A stretch of 64,000 nucleotides of DNA from Heyndrickxia coagulans 36D1 (GTDB lineage: Bacteria; Bacillota; Bacilli; Bacillales; Bacillaceae_C), in assembly GCF_000169195.2 (NCBI RefSeq), contig NC_016023.1, positions 2,852,001-2,916,000 on the forward strand. Direction: 5' to 3'. The position numbers and the translations under genes were made by a program. Of the stretch, positions 1-11,327 are shown in pieces; the stretch's first letter is position 1, and every line of letters starts with the position of its first letter. The notes under the pieces are model-generated. The model had not been told where the DNA came from. It worked only from the letters and a program-made list of their open reading frames with translations, and did no database searches.

Positions 1-318
1 ATCTGGCGCCTGAATGACCTTGCAAAACTGGAGCGGCTTTCGAAATGGATGAATGCCATTGCGGTCCCGGTCCTTTTGCTCGGGCTGATTCTCGGGCTAT
101 GGTGGGCATACTTGCGGCTTCCGGCCATTCACTGGCTTGATCCGAAAATTGTCGGGTCGTTTGTCGTGCTGCTTGTATACAGTTTTCTCCTGTATGGGGG
201 CGAACGCCGCCACATGTTCGGAAAAACACTGGCTTATTGGAATATGGCTGCTTTTTTAATCATTTTGATTAACTTTTTTCTAATTACAGGATTATCGGAT
301 TTTCATTTGTATTATTAG
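1..318 (+). CDS. hemX: HemX, CcsA/cytochrome c assembly-type membrane protein (3' part only)
   Basis: Only the C-terminal ~105 residues are present. The frame is open from base 1 and ends at a TAG at 316-318. The visible part holds about three hydrophobic segments (around AVPVLLLGLILGLWW, GSFVVLLVYSFLLYG and AAFLIILINFFLI) with a short basic loop, as in the last helices of HemX. HemX is an integral membrane protein encoded between hemA and hemC in Bacillus; it influences the cellular level of glutamyl-tRNA reductase. The hemC ribosome-binding site begins inside its stop region, so the two genes are co-transcribed. The identification rests mainly on its position directly upstream of hemC. Confidence 0.8.
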   Translation: MWRLNDLAKLERLSKWMNAIAVPVLLLGLILGLWWAYLRLPAIHWLDPKIVGSFVVLLVYSFLLYGGERRHMFGKTLAYWNMAAFLIILINFFLITGLSDFHLYY

Positions 319-330
319 GAGGATTGCCGG

Positions 331-1263
331 ATGAGAACAATTGTCGTAGGGTCGAGGCGGAGCAAACTTGCCCTGACGCAGACGAAATGGGTGGTGGCGA
401 AGCTTGAACAGCTCGGACTGCCTTTTCGTTTTGAAATCAGGGAAATCACCACAAAAGGCGATAAAGTGCTCGATGTCACCCTGTCCAAAGTCGGCGGGAA
501 AGGCCTGTTTGTGAAAGAAATTGAAGATGCCATGTTGAATCATGAAATTGACATGGCTGTACATAGCATGAAGGACGTGCCGGCTGTGCTTCCGGACGGG
601 CTTGTGATCGGCTGCATTCCGGAACGTGAAGATGTCCGGGATGCCTTGATTTCCAAAAACGGCACCCCTTTTTCCAGCCTTAAGGAAGGGGCGGTTGTCG
701 GGACAAGCAGCCTCCGCCGCGGCGCCCAGCTGCTTGCTGTAAGAAGCGATATCCGCATTAAGTCTGTTCGCGGCAATATTGATACAAGGCTGGAAAAATT
801 AAAAAACGGGGATTACGATGCGATCGTCCTCGCGGCAGCCGGTTTAAAACGGATGGGCTGGAGTGCGGATACCGTCACCGAATTTTTTGATCCGGATATT
901 TGCCTGCCTGCAATCGGGCAGGGCGCGCTCGCTGTCGAATGCCGCGCCGATGACGGGGAACTGCTCGATGCGCTCCGGAAGCTCGACAGCGCAGAAACGG
1001 CGGAAACGGTAAAGGCGGAGCGCGTCTTCCTTGATAAAATGGAAGGCGGCTGCCAGGTACCGATTGCCGGCCTTGCGAAGAAAACGGCAGAAGGCATTTC
1101 CCTCACTGCCCTTGTCGCTTCCCCTGATGGCAAAACGGTATATAAAGAAACGGTTGTCTCCCACAACCCGGTAACGGCCGGAGAAAAGGCGGCAGATATT
1201 TTAAGCCGGCAAGGGGCAAAGGCGCTGATTGAACAAGTGAAAGCGGAGCTCGGGCAGTCATGA
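331..1263 (+). CDS. hemC: Porphobilinogen deaminase (hydroxymethylbilane synthase)
   Basis: Condenses four porphobilinogen molecules into hydroxymethylbilane in the cytoplasm, the third step from 5-aminolevulinate. The 310-residue length is normal. The start [13 protein letters not shown], the arginine-rich [11 protein letters not shown] segment and the dipyrromethane-cofactor cysteine in [12 protein letters not shown] (Cys241) are all visible. An AGGAGG lies 8 bases before the ATG and overlaps the hemX stop. The gene overlaps hemD by 4 bases (ATGA), which points to translational coupling within the hem operon. Confidence 0.97.
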   Translation: MRTIVVGSRRSKLALTQTKWVVAKLEQLGLPFRFEIREITTKGDKVLDVTLSKVGGKGLFVKEIEDAMLNHEIDMAVHSMKDVPAVLPDGLVIGCIPEREDVRDALISKNGTPFSSLKEGAVVGTSSLRRGAQLLAVRSDIRIKSVRGNIDTRLEKLKNGDYDAIVLAAAGLKRMGWSADTVTEFFDPDICLPAIGQGALAVECRADDGELLDALRKLDSAETAETVKAERVFLDKMEGGCQVPIAGLAKKTAEGISLTALVASPDGKTVYKETVVSHNPVTAGEKAADILSRQGAKALIEQVKAELGQS

Positions 1264-2048
1264 CGGCAAATGGGCCTTTAAGCGGGAAAAATATCCTGAT
1301 CACAAGAGGCGGAAAAGACGGCGAAAAGCTCGCCGCACAAATTGAAGCGCTCGGCGGCACCCCTTTTGTCGTCCCGATGGTTTCCTTCCGTGCATATGCC
1401 GACCTGTCCGCATCTGTATTTTTGCGAAAACTCTCGGCATACGACTGGGTTGTGTTTACAAGCAAAAACGGGGTCCGTTATTTTTTGGAAGCATGCAGCC
1501 GTGCGGGTATAGCATGTGAGCATTTGAACATAAACTGGGCAGCTGTGGGAAAAAAGACGGCTGCCTGTATGGAACAGTCCGGTTTAAAGGTTTCTTTTGC
1601 GCCCCGGAAGTTTACGGCAAAAGATTTTGCCCGGGAATTTTTGCGGAGCGGACACCGGGCAAGCCGCGTCCTTCTCCCGAAAGGAAACTTGGCCGGGACA
1701 GAAATTGCGGATTTTCTAAGAAAAAGCGGTATAATAGCAGAGGAATGGATTGTCTATGAGACGTATATGCCGGAGGGGGCAAAAGAAAAGCTTACCCGTT
1801 TGCTCGGGCGGGAGCACATCGATTTTGCTCTGTTTTTAAGCCCGTCCGCCTTCCGCCATTTTAAAGGCGCGCTTGAAGAAAGCGGCATGGATATCGCTGG
1901 GCTTTCAACCCGGATCGCAGTCATCGGCCCTTCAACCAGGCAGGCAGTGGAAAAAGCCGGCAGCCGTGCAGCGGTTTGCCCGGATGAATACACCGTCGAG
2001 GCCATGCTTGGGGCATTATGCGATTTTGTCCGTTTAGAAGAAAAATAG
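1260..2048 (+). CDS. hemD: Uroporphyrinogen-III synthase
   Basis: Cyclises hydroxymethylbilane with inversion of ring D to give uroporphyrinogen III. The 262-residue length matches the family. It begins [10 protein letters not shown] and has the weakly conserved two-domain pattern, including [15 protein letters not shown] and [13 protein letters not shown], the segments usually best kept in HemD. The ATG overlaps the hemC stop. The family is poorly conserved in sequence, so position between hemC and hemB carries much of the weight. Confidence 0.93.
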   Translation: MTANGPLSGKNILITRGGKDGEKLAAQIEALGGTPFVVPMVSFRAYADLSASVFLRKLSAYDWVVFTSKNGVRYFLEACSRAGIACEHLNINWAAVGKKTAACMEQSGLKVSFAPRKFTAKDFAREFLRSGHRASRVLLPKGNLAGTEIADFLRKSGIIAEEWIVYETYMPEGAKEKLTRLLGREHIDFALFLSPSAFRHFKGALEESGMDIAGLSTRIAVIGPSTRQAVEKAGSRAAVCPDEYTVEAMLGALCDFVRLEEK

Positions 2049-2284
2049 ATAGAAACCGGCACGAACCCGGGATTGAAGCGGCCGGCCTAACAAACCGGCT
2101 GCCATGTACGGTTTTCTCCGAGAGATTACCAGCCGGGCGATGTTCGACACGAAGAAAACAAAATAGAAAAAGCGGGATTTGCCCGCGACCGTCGCAATCA
2201 TTCCCAACAAGCCGGCAGCTGTGCATACTTCCCGGATAAATATGCAATACATTGCGGCATTCTACCAGTTTAGGAGGAAATAAA
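2049..2284 (+). other. Spacer between hemD and hemB with imperfect repeats
   Basis: No convincing gene is seen in this ~236-base stretch. It interrupts an otherwise tightly packed hem operon. A short stem (GCCGG ... CCGGC, about 2082-2098) lies in it. The words AACAAACCGGCTGCCATGTAC (about 2089) and AACAAGCCGGCAGCTGTGCAT (about 2214) look like two diverged copies of one sequence. It ends with the hemB ribosome-binding site, AGGAGG at about 2272. Confidence 0.45.
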
Positions 2285-3262
2285 ATGAAAGATTTACAGT
2301 TTGCCCGTCACCGTAGACTTCGCCAAAGTGCCAATATGCGGGCTTTGGTGCGCGAAACGAATTTAACAGTGAACGACTTGATTTATCCGATTTTTGCAGT
2401 TGAAGGCGAAAATATTAAAAATGAAATTGCTTCGATGCCGGGTGTGTATCACTGGTCGCTGGACCGGCTCCATGAAATCATGGATGAAGTCGTTTCCCTT
2501 GGCATTAAATCCGTCATTTTATTCGGCGTACCGAACCATAAAGATGCAACCGGAACGGAAGCGTACCACGATCACGGCATCGTTCAGGAAGCCATCCGTT
2601 TCATCAAGAAAAATTACCCGGATATCATTGTGATCGCGGATACCTGCCTGTGCGAGTACACTGATCACGGCCATTGCGGCGTTGTGGAAGATGGGAAAAT
2701 TTTAAACGACCCAAGCCTTGACCTGCTTGCGAAAACGGCGGTCAGCCAGGCAAAAGCAGGCGCTGATATCATTGCTCCTTCGAATATGATGGACGGGTTT
2801 GTCACCGCGATTCGCAAAGGGCTTGATGAAGCAGGCTTTGAAGATGTGCCGATCATGAGTTATGCGGTCAAATATGCATCCGCGTTTTACGGTCCGTTCC
2901 GCGAAGCTGCTGACAGCACACCCGCTTTCGGGGACCGGAAAACGTACCAGATGGATCCGGCCAACCGGCTCGAAGCATTGCGTGAAGCACAGTCGGATGT
3001 GGAAGAAGGGGCAGATTTTCTAATCGTAAAACCGACGCTTTCTTATCTTGATATCGTCCGTGATGTGCGCAATGAATTCCGCCTCCCGGTTGTCGGGTAT
3101 AATGTGAGCGGGGAGTATTCCATGGTAAAAGGCGCCGCACAAAACGGCTGGATTGATGAAAAGGCGATTGTTCTTGAAATGATCACAAGCATGAAGCGTG
3201 CCGGCTGCGATCTCATCATTACCTATTTTTCACTCGATATTGCTCGCTGGCTTGCGGAATAA
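2285..3262 (+). CDS. hemB: Delta-aminolevulinic acid dehydratase (porphobilinogen synthase)
   Basis: Joins two 5-aminolevulinate molecules into porphobilinogen. With the ATG at 2285, placed 7 bases after AGGAGG, the protein has 325 residues, the usual size. An in-frame TTG at 2252 has no such site. Visible landmarks are the cysteine-rich metal site [14 protein letters not shown], the active-site lysine regions [14 protein letters not shown] and [12 protein letters not shown], and the C-terminal [10 protein letters not shown]. The cysteine cluster suggests a zinc-type enzyme. hemL follows after 15 bases. Confidence 0.97.
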   Translation: MKDLQFARHRRLRQSANMRALVRETNLTVNDLIYPIFAVEGENIKNEIASMPGVYHWSLDRLHEIMDEVVSLGIKSVILFGVPNHKDATGTEAYHDHGIVQEAIRFIKKNYPDIIVIADTCLCEYTDHGHCGVVEDGKILNDPSLDLLAKTAVSQAKAGADIIAPSNMMDGFVTAIRKGLDEAGFEDVPIMSYAVKYASAFYGPFREAADSTPAFGDRKTYQMDPANRLEALREAQSDVEEGADFLIVKPTLSYLDIVRDVRNEFRLPVVGYNVSGEYSMVKGAAQNGWIDEKAIVLEMITSMKRAGCDLIITYFSLDIARWLAE

Positions 3263-3277
3263 ACGGGAGGTTGAAAG

Positions 3278-4567
3278 ATGCGCTCATATGAAAATTCAAT
3301 CGAAGCATACAAAGAAGCGGTCACATTAATGCCGGGCGGGGTGAACAGCCCTGTCCGTGCCTTTAAAGCGGTCGGCATGAACCCGATTTTTATGGACCAC
3401 GGCAAAGGCGCAAAAATTTATGATATTGACGGAAACGAATATATTGATTACGTGCTGTCATGGGGGCCGCTCATCCTTGGCCATGCCAATCCTGGGGTCG
3501 TGGATGCGCTGAAAAAAACGGCCGAAAAAGGGACGAGTTTCGGCACGCCGACGATCATGGAAAATAAACTGGCGTCACTCGTGAAAGAACGCGTACCGTC
3601 GATTGAAATCGTCCGCATGGTCTCATCCGGCACGGAAGCCACAATGAGTGCTCTGCGCCTAGCAAGAGGTTATACAGGCCGGAATAAAATTTTAAAATTC
3701 GAAGGCAGCTACCACGGCCATGGCGATTCGCTCCTGATCAAAGCAGGGTCGGGCGTTGCCACACTCGGTCTGCCGGATAGCCCCGGCGTGCCACTCGGAA
3801 TCGCGCAAAATACCATTGCCGTCCCGTACAATGATCTGGAAGCCGTCCGATCGGCATTCGAGCAGTACGGAGAAGATATTGCCTGCATCATCGTCGAACC
3901 GGTTGCCGGCAATATGGGCGTTGTTCCGCCGAAGCCCGGCTTTTTGCAAGGGTTGCGCGAAGTCACATCAGCATACGGCGCCCTCCTGATCTTTGATGAA
4001 GTGATGACCGGTTTCCGTGTCGACTATCACTGTGCACAAGGCTACTTTGATGTAACGCCTGATTTGACCTGCCTCGGCAAAGTAATCGGCGGCGGCCTTC
4101 CTGTCGGCGCATTTGGCGGACGGGCCGACATTATGGAAAAAATCGCACCGACCGGCCCTGTTTACCAGGCAGGAACTTTGTCCGGCAATCCGCTTGCGAT
4201 GACGGCCGGATATGAAACATTGCGGCAGTTAACACCTGAAACGTATGCGGAATTCAGGCGAAAAGCCGACCGCCTCGAACAAGGTTTTCATGAGGCAGCG
4301 GTGAAATACGATATCCCGCATACCATTAACCGGGCAGGATCGATGATTGGCATCTTTTTCACCAATGAAGAAGTCAATAATTTTGCATCAGCAAGCACTT
4401 CGGATTTGGATCTGTTTGCCCGCTACTACCGCGGCATGGCGGAAAACGGCATTTTCCTCCCGCCGTCCCAATTCGAAGGCATCTTCTTGTCCGCCGCGCA
4501 TACGGACGAGGATATTGACCGTACCGTTGAAGCAGCAGAAAAAACATTTAAGGCAATCCGCGGGTAA
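3278..4567 (+). CDS. hemL: Glutamate-1-semialdehyde 2,1-aminomutase
   Basis: A PLP enzyme that converts glutamate-1-semialdehyde to 5-aminolevulinate (C5 pathway). 429 residues is typical. The PLP lysine lies in [13 protein letters not shown] (about Lys268). The [16 protein letters not shown] start and the [18 protein letters not shown] segment are characteristic. AACGGGAGG precedes the ATG. It is the last gene of the hem operon and is followed by a hairpin terminator at 4581-4618. Confidence 0.97.
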   Translation: MRSYENSIEAYKEAVTLMPGGVNSPVRAFKAVGMNPIFMDHGKGAKIYDIDGNEYIDYVLSWGPLILGHANPGVVDALKKTAEKGTSFGTPTIMENKLASLVKERVPSIEIVRMVSSGTEATMSALRLARGYTGRNKILKFEGSYHGHGDSLLIKAGSGVATLGLPDSPGVPLGIAQNTIAVPYNDLEAVRSAFEQYGEDIACIIVEPVAGNMGVVPPKPGFLQGLREVTSAYGALLIFDEVMTGFRVDYHCAQGYFDVTPDLTCLGKVIGGGLPVGAFGGRADIMEKIAPTGPVYQAGTLSGNPLAMTAGYETLRQLTPETYAEFRRKADRLEQGFHEAAVKYDIPHTINRAGSMIGIFFTNEEVNNFASASTSDLDLFARYYRGMAENGIFLPPSQFEGIFLSAAHTDEDIDRTVEAAEKTFKAIRG

Positions 4568-4579
4568 TCCTGCGGCTAT

Positions 4580-4797
4580 GAACCGGCAAGTCCAAAAATG
4601 GATGAGCCGGTTTTTTTTGCGTTCTGTCCGCTGCGGGCGAGAGAGAAGTAGCAGTAGGGAAAATTTCACGCTCTGTGGGTGGCCCGATGGTTTTTGAACG
4701 GATCACTCCGAAAACGGATGGCCGAATCAGTTCGCCTAGCTCGACCAAATCTAAGTTTTTGAACGGGTAACCTGAAAACAGATGAGCCGGTTTTTAT
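4580..4797 (+). repeat. Three diverged copies of a ~37-bp terminator-like unit
   Basis: The 385-base hemL-spoVID gap holds no gene that I can support. It contains three related units starting at 4580, 4696 and 4761. Each begins GAAC-CGG/GGA, has a middle resembling CCxxAAAAxxGATG, and ends at GCCGG followed by T (degenerate in the second copy). The first is the hem terminator. The third also ends in AGCCGGTTTTTAT and may terminate weakly. The alignment is by eye and is imperfect. Confidence 0.5.
4581..4618 (+). terminator. Rho-independent terminator of the hem operon
   Basis: AACCGGC (4581-4587) pairs with GCCGGTT (4606-4612) and is followed directly by a run of T, 13 bases after the hemL stop. 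The loop is long, so the stem may be extended by weaker pairs. The position right after the operon supports the call. Confidence 0.75.
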
Positions 4798-4872
4798 CGA
4801 TTTCTCTCCCCGTCCAATATTGTTGCGAAAAAGCCATTCAAGTGATTTACGGATGCTGCGGTTTATTTGCGA

Positions 4873-4901
4873 TCATAAAAACCCCGATTGCTTCATACAG
4901 T
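4873..4901 (+). promoter_or_regulatory. Putative sigma-E promoter of spoVID
   Basis: CATACAGT (4894-4901) matches the sigma-E -10 consensus CATACA-T. TCATAAA (4873-4879) lies 14 bases upstream and resembles the -35 element. spoVID is a mother-cell sigma-E gene in B. subtilis, which agrees. The spoVID start is about 50 bases downstream. Confidence 0.6.
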
Positions 4902-4952
4902 GTAAATGACATATTCATTGGGATTTGGAGGAATTGAAGGGAGGAACCCGCT

Positions 4953-6770
4953 TTGCCGCAAAATCAATCGTCCATACGATTTTCATTAGAAGAATTGATT
5001 TGGTTTAAAAAAGGACAGGAAGTTGAAGAACTTTTATCAATATCATTGGATCCCCATATCACCATACAGGAATTGGAGCAGTATGTCGTGATCAAAGGCA
5101 ATCTCTATTTGGCCGGGGAGTATATCGGTTGCGGGGAAGAAGAAGGGGAAGATGTGCTGTTCAGGAAGTATGTGCAGGCGGTCCAGTACCGGGAAGAAGA
5201 CGGCATATTTGAATTTTACCAATCTTTCCCGGTAGACGTTACCATTCCGAAGACAAGAATTGCGGATATTGAGGAACTGGACGTCAATATAGAAGGATTT
5301 GACTATCAATTTCACGGAACCGATTGTTTAAAAATCAATGCGGATATTGCGATTGAGGGAATATTGCAAGACGGGGATGAGGAAGAGGACGAAGCCGAAA
5401 CAGCACCATACCCGGATTTGAACGGCCGGGAAACCTATTTGGATGAGCCGGACGCAGCATATCAGGCGCCTTTTAGCCATTCCGAGTGGAGTTTATCGGA
5501 ACAAGAAGAAGAGAGCACCGAACCGCCCCGCCATTTTATGGAAGAAGCGGAAAGCTTTGAAGAAGTGCCTTTGCGTGCAGATGAGGAAAAAGAAGAAGAG
5601 GATGAATCTCACGCTGACCCGGAATTGTATACACCTTTTACGATCGAATCGCGCGTGGTGCCGGAAGAATCGGTTGCTCAGCCGGAACCGTACACAAACG
5701 AACTGAATGTGCTAGCACCGGTCGAACTGCCGGAAGAAGAAGAGGAGAGTCTCTTGCCGGAAGCAGGCGGAAAAGTGCCGGAAAGTGCTTCATGGCAGGC
5801 GGAAACAGCCGCGCCGGTACGGGATGAATGGCATGCGGAACCGGAGTTTTCCGGAAAAAATGAGTCTGCATCGTTGGCAGAAAGCGAACTGGTACAGAAT
5901 GAGTGGCATCCTGGGCCGGAGTTTCCAGGAAAAAATGAGTCTGCATCGTTGGCAGAGAGCGGAGTGGTGCAGAACGAATGGCATGCTGAAGCGGATCTTT
6001 CAGGCAAAAATGAGTCTGCATCCATAGCGGAAAGTGAACCGGTGCGGGATGAGTGGCACGCTGAGCCGGGGTTTTCCGGCAAAAACGAATCCGCATCCAT
6101 AGCGGAGAGCGGAGTGGTGCAGAACGAATGGCATGCAGAACCGGAGTTTTCAGGCAAAAACGAGTCTGCATCCATAGCGGAAAGCGTACCGGTGCGGAAC
6201 GAATGGCAGGCCGACCCAGTGCGGGATGAAGGGCATCCTGAACAGGAATTGTCCGGAAAAACCGCATCCGCGTTCCGGACGGAGAGCAAAACGGCTCTGA
6301 ACGAAGAATCTCTTGAGCCGGATGACGCCGGGAAGACGGAGCCCGTTTTCCGGATCGAGAGCAAGGCAATGGAAGATGAATCTTCTGCTTATCTCAAGCA
6401 AGAATCGCCTGAAAAAGATGAATCTTCTTCTGTGGCGAGCAGCGAAACGATTGTGGAAGAGTCGCCGGAAAGCGGGGAGAAAATAGAGGAAGTGCCGGAA
6501 GAAAAGGATTCGGCTGCCAAGAAGAAAAAGAAGCAAAAATACGAATCTATTTCGCTTGCCGACTTTTTTGCCCGGAGAGATGAAGAAAAGCCTGCCAAGT
6601 TAAAGGTTTGCATCGTCCAAAGCGGGGAGACGCTCGACCAGCTTGCTGAAAAATACAATATCAATGTCCAGCAGATTTTAAGGATGAACCATTTGGAAGT
6701 GAACCAGGATGTATATGAGGGGCAAGTGCTGTACGTTCCCGCAAACGCGCGCGCCGAAAAAAATCACTGA
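4953..6770 (+). CDS. spoVID: Spore coat morphogenetic protein SpoVID with C-terminal LysM
   Basis: SpoVID is needed for the coat to encase the forespore and works with SafA. The start is TTG at 4953 behind GGGAGG. The N-terminal ~130 residues (RFSLEELIWFKKGQEVEELL onward) form the conserved domain. A long, very acidic low-complexity middle follows, holding a 25-residue tandem repeat at about residues 292-416. A basic patch KKKKKQK leads to a LysM domain near residues 552-600 (VQSGETLDQLAEKYNINV ... YEGQVLYVP). The 605-residue length is near the family norm. ysxE lies downstream, as in B. subtilis. Confidence 0.93.
   Translation: MPQNQSSIRFSLEELIWFKKGQEVEELLSISLDPHITIQELEQYVVIKGNLYLAGEYIGCGEEEGEDVLFRKYVQAVQYREEDGIFEFYQSFPVDVTIPKTRIADIEELDVNIEGFDYQFHGTDCLKINADIAIEGILQDGDEEEDEAETAPYPDLNGRETYLDEPDAAYQAPFSHSEWSLSEQEEESTEPPRHFMEEAESFEEVPLRADEEKEEEDESHADPELYTPFTIESRVVPEESVAQPEPYTNELNVLAPVELPEEEEESLLPEAGGKVPESASWQAETAAPVRDEWHAEPEFSGKNESASLAESELVQNEWHPGPEFPGKNESASLAESGVVQNEWHAEADLSGKNESASIAESEPVRDEWHAEPGFSGKNESASIAESGVVQNEWHAEPEFSGKNESASIAESVPVRNEWQADPVRDEGHPEQELSGKTASAFRTESKTALNEESLEPDDAGKTEPVFRIESKAMEDESSAYLKQESPEKDESSSVASSETIVEESPESGEKIEEVPEEKDSAAKKKKKQKYESISLADFFARRDEEKPAKLKVCIVQSGETLDQLAEKYNINVQQILRMNHLEVNQDVYEGQVLYVPANARAEKNH
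5826..6224 (+). repeat. 75-bp tandem repeat inside spoVID
   Basis: Unit starts (GA[AG]TGG) fall at 5826, 5901, 5976, 6051, 6126 and 6201, exactly 75 bases apart, giving five full units and a partial sixth. The encoded unit is 25 residues with core EWHAEPEFSGKNESASIAES. The units differ by a few substitutions, and the period keeps the frame, so copy number can change without breaking the gene. Confidence 0.95.
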
Positions 6771-6977
6771 GCCGGAGCATTCACAGGCACGGGCGTCTAG
6801 GTGAAGGATGCATCTGAAATTCAGGGGCTAAGCGCCTGCGTAAGGAAGCGTGCAAAACGAGCTATTCTTAACCTAGATTGCGCCTATGTTCAAGCCGCGG
6901 CGAATGCGGCGCAGCGGGGGAATGAAAATGAGCAAGCGCCTATTTTTCAGGAGAAGCGCTCTAAGAAGGTGAAACGG

Positions 6978-7985
6978 GTGACTGACCTTTCGCAGCAGGA
7001 CATCAATCGGATTGTAAAGCATTACGGCCTGAACGCTGAATATGTCGGGCGGTACGGAAAAGTGTATAAAATTTATACCGGCCAGGGCATCTTTGCTTTA
7101 AAAAAAATTGCACCGCAAAACGGGATGGGATTTATCCGGCATGTCCAGTCTCTGTACCAGCGGGGATACAACCGTATTGTCCCGGTCTATCCCGCGTTGG
7201 ACGGCCGTTACGGGGTGCTGTATAACGGGGCATTATACTATTTAATGCCCTGGCTGCCAAACGAAGAAAAAGAAGCACGCGGCGAGAAACATCAAAAAAT
7301 GTTCAGGGAACTCGCACGCCTGCACAGCTTGTCCGTCAAAGATACGGAGATCTCAATAGAAAAACGGCGGGAATACTATGAAGAAACCCTTTCCCGCTGG
7401 TACGGGCAGCAGGATTTTTTGGAAGAGTTCCTTGAACGGTGTGAAGAGCAGGTCTATATGTCCCCGTTTGCCCTGTTGTACTGCACCTTTTACAATGAAA
7501 CGAACCAGGCGCTCAAATTTTCGATCCGGCAGCTGGAAAACTGGTATGAACAATCAAAAGAGATGGAGAAAGCGAGAACGGTGACCATCCACGGAAAAAT
7601 TTCAACGGAGCATTTTTTGTACGATGAACGCGGGCTCGGGTACTTTACCAATTTCGAACTGGCGAAAAACGCTGCGCCTTTTTATGACTTGCTTCCCTTC
7701 TTGTCGCGGACGCTCGATTCCTATCCGAGCCGGTTTGACGACTGCGTGGATTGGGTGAAGACCTATTTCAGCTATTTTCCGCTGAAAGAAGATGAAAAAA
7801 GCTTATTTTTCAGCTATCTCGCTTATCCCGCACCGATCATCCAAACCGTGGAGGAATACTTTGCAAATGAAGGAAAACGCCATGAAGCGAGAGCAGTCGC
7901 GAAACTGCAGGAAAAGTACTGGCGAATGAAAAATACCGAGTATGTCGTCATGCAGTTGTCACAAGGGGCCGCCCCCGCGTCATGA
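6978..7985 (+). CDS. ysxE: YsxE, CotS/APH-fold spore coat protein (probable pseudokinase)
   Basis: GTG at 6978 sits 5 bases after AAGAAGGTGA and gives 335 residues, close to the B. subtilis protein. The frame extends upstream to 6801 but that part looks non-coding. The protein has an aminoglycoside-phosphotransferase-like layout: an N-lobe with GRYGKVYKIYTGQGIFALKKI, then a C-lobe. The catalytic loop reads IHGKISTEHFL (near residue 205) where active members have HGDxxxxN, and the metal-binding DFD/DFE reads NFE. It therefore seems unable to catalyse phosphotransfer. It follows spoVID, as in B. subtilis, where YsxE is implicated in coat encasement. Confidence 0.85.
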   Translation: MTDLSQQDINRIVKHYGLNAEYVGRYGKVYKIYTGQGIFALKKIAPQNGMGFIRHVQSLYQRGYNRIVPVYPALDGRYGVLYNGALYYLMPWLPNEEKEARGEKHQKMFRELARLHSLSVKDTEISIEKRREYYEETLSRWYGQQDFLEEFLERCEEQVYMSPFALLYCTFYNETNQALKFSIRQLENWYEQSKEMEKARTVTIHGKISTEHFLYDERGLGYFTNFELAKNAAPFYDLLPFLSRTLDSYPSRFDDCVDWVKTYFSYFPLKEDEKSLFFSYLAYPAPIIQTVEEYFANEGKRHEARAVAKLQEKYWRMKNTEYVVMQLSQGAAPAS

Positions 7986-8001
7986 AAAGCAGGAACGGCC
8001 A

Positions 8002-8193
8002 CTAAAACCATTCATACTGAAACCCGAGATAAATGAGAATAAATATGGCAAGCAGCAAAACGTCAAACGTCGTCGGAAAAATAATCGTACGGATGGCCTG
8101 AAAGACGGAGAACGGAAGAATCAGCTGCTTGCACACTTTTTTTGCATTCCGCGCCCATGTACGGACGGCCTGTTTGTCAATTTTTTTCTTCAT
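8002..8193 (-). CDS. Small single-span membrane protein, unknown function
   Basis: 63 residues. Three ATGs stand in a row at 8191-8199 (minus strand). The innermost has AGGTGG at proper spacing and starts MKKKIDKQ. The N-half is basic (RTWARNAKKVCKQL) and the C-half is one hydrophobic span, around FDVLLLAIFILIYLGF, ending QYEWF. The positive-inside pattern suggests the N-terminus is cytoplasmic. It is convergent with ysxE and divergent from valS. I do not recognise the family. The clear ribosome site and sensible topology favour a real gene. Confidence 0.6.
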   Translation of the reverse strand: MKKKIDKQAVRTWARNAKKVCKQLILPFSVFQAIRTIIFPTTFDVLLLAIFILIYLGFQYEWF

Positions 8194-8283
8194 CATCATC
8201 CACCTATCCCTCAAAAATAATGTATGAAAAGCGGGCGGATCAGTGCATCCGCCGCATATTTTTTCTAAAAATGGGCAATGCTA

Positions 8284-8312
8284 TTGACGATTTTCACAAA
8301 AACCGATACCAT
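8284..8312 (+). promoter_or_regulatory. Sigma-A promoter of valS leader
   Basis: TTGACG (8284-8289), a 17-base spacer, then TACCAT (8307-8312). It lies about 30 bases before the T-box leader. Confidence 0.7.
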
Positions 8313-8340
8313 AAACTATAGTCAATTTCAAAAATCAAAG

Positions 8341-8590
8341 TACAATGAACGGGAAGAGTACAGATTTTGTTTCCATGCAGAGAGGGAAATCAGCTGCTGA
8401 AAGATTTCCTATGCGAAACAGGCTGGAAGGTCGCCCGGGAGTAGCTTTTGTGAAACCGAAAGTAGCAAAAGCCGGCGAAGTGCCGTTACTGACCCGAGAG
8501 TGCCGGGCATCCGTTTGCCCGTGAAAAAAGGTGGTACCGCGAACAGACTCCTTTCGTCCTTTTATGACGAAGGGAGTTTTTGTGTTTATC
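8341..8590 (+). promoter_or_regulatory. T-box riboswitch, valine-specific
   Basis: A tRNA-sensing leader that reads the charging state of tRNA-Val. Stem I begins near 8345 with the AGTA motif (AAGAGTACAG). The opposite strand of the specifier loop carries CTGGAAGGTCGCCC, with GTC (8430-8432) as the valine specifier codon. The T-box core AGGTGGTACCGCG lies at about 8530-8542 and would pair with the uncharged acceptor end. It is followed by the terminator at 8547-8585, which competes with the antiterminator. The match to valS downstream is complete. Confidence 0.95.
8547..8585 (+). terminator. T-box attenuator terminator
   Basis: ACTCCTTTCGTC (8547-8558) pairs with GACGAAGGGAGT (8566-8577, one G-T pair) and is followed by TTTTTGTG. 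It is expected to form when tRNA-Val is charged, stopping transcription before valS. Confidence 0.93.
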
Positions 8591-8619
8591 CGTAAAAGAC
8601 GCAGAAAGGAATGATGCAA

Positions 8620-11265
<2,646 letters not shown>

Positions 11266-11274
11266 TACAAGGGT

Positions 11275-11305
11275 GGAAGGCGAATTCTTTACGGATTCGT
11301 CTTCC
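11275..11305 (+). other. Intergenic stem-loop between valS and folC
   Basis: GGAAGGCGAAT (11275-11285) pairs with ATTCGTCTTCC (11295-11305) across a 9-base loop. No T-run follows (TTGCAT), so it is more likely an RNA-stability or processing element than a strong terminator. Confidence 0.5.
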
Positions 11306-11327
11306 TTGCATACGGGAGGAAAGGCAT

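Noticed and set aside
2018-2252. Small ORFs on both strands between hemD and hemB
   Set aside because: No ribosome site, no recognisable protein pattern, and they overlap hemD coding sequence.
5826-6224. CRISPR-like array in spoVID
   Set aside because: Units are contiguous 75-bp coding repeats without unique spacers.
5638-6369. Long minus-strand open frames (243 and 228 codons) opposite spoVID
   Set aside because: They arise from the 75-bp repeat array and codon bias of spoVID; the products are low-complexity and no ribosome site is seen.
6801-6977. 59-codon upstream extension of YsxE
   Set aside because: No ribosome site at the GTG at 6801 and composition unlike coding sequence; GTG 6978 has a strong site.
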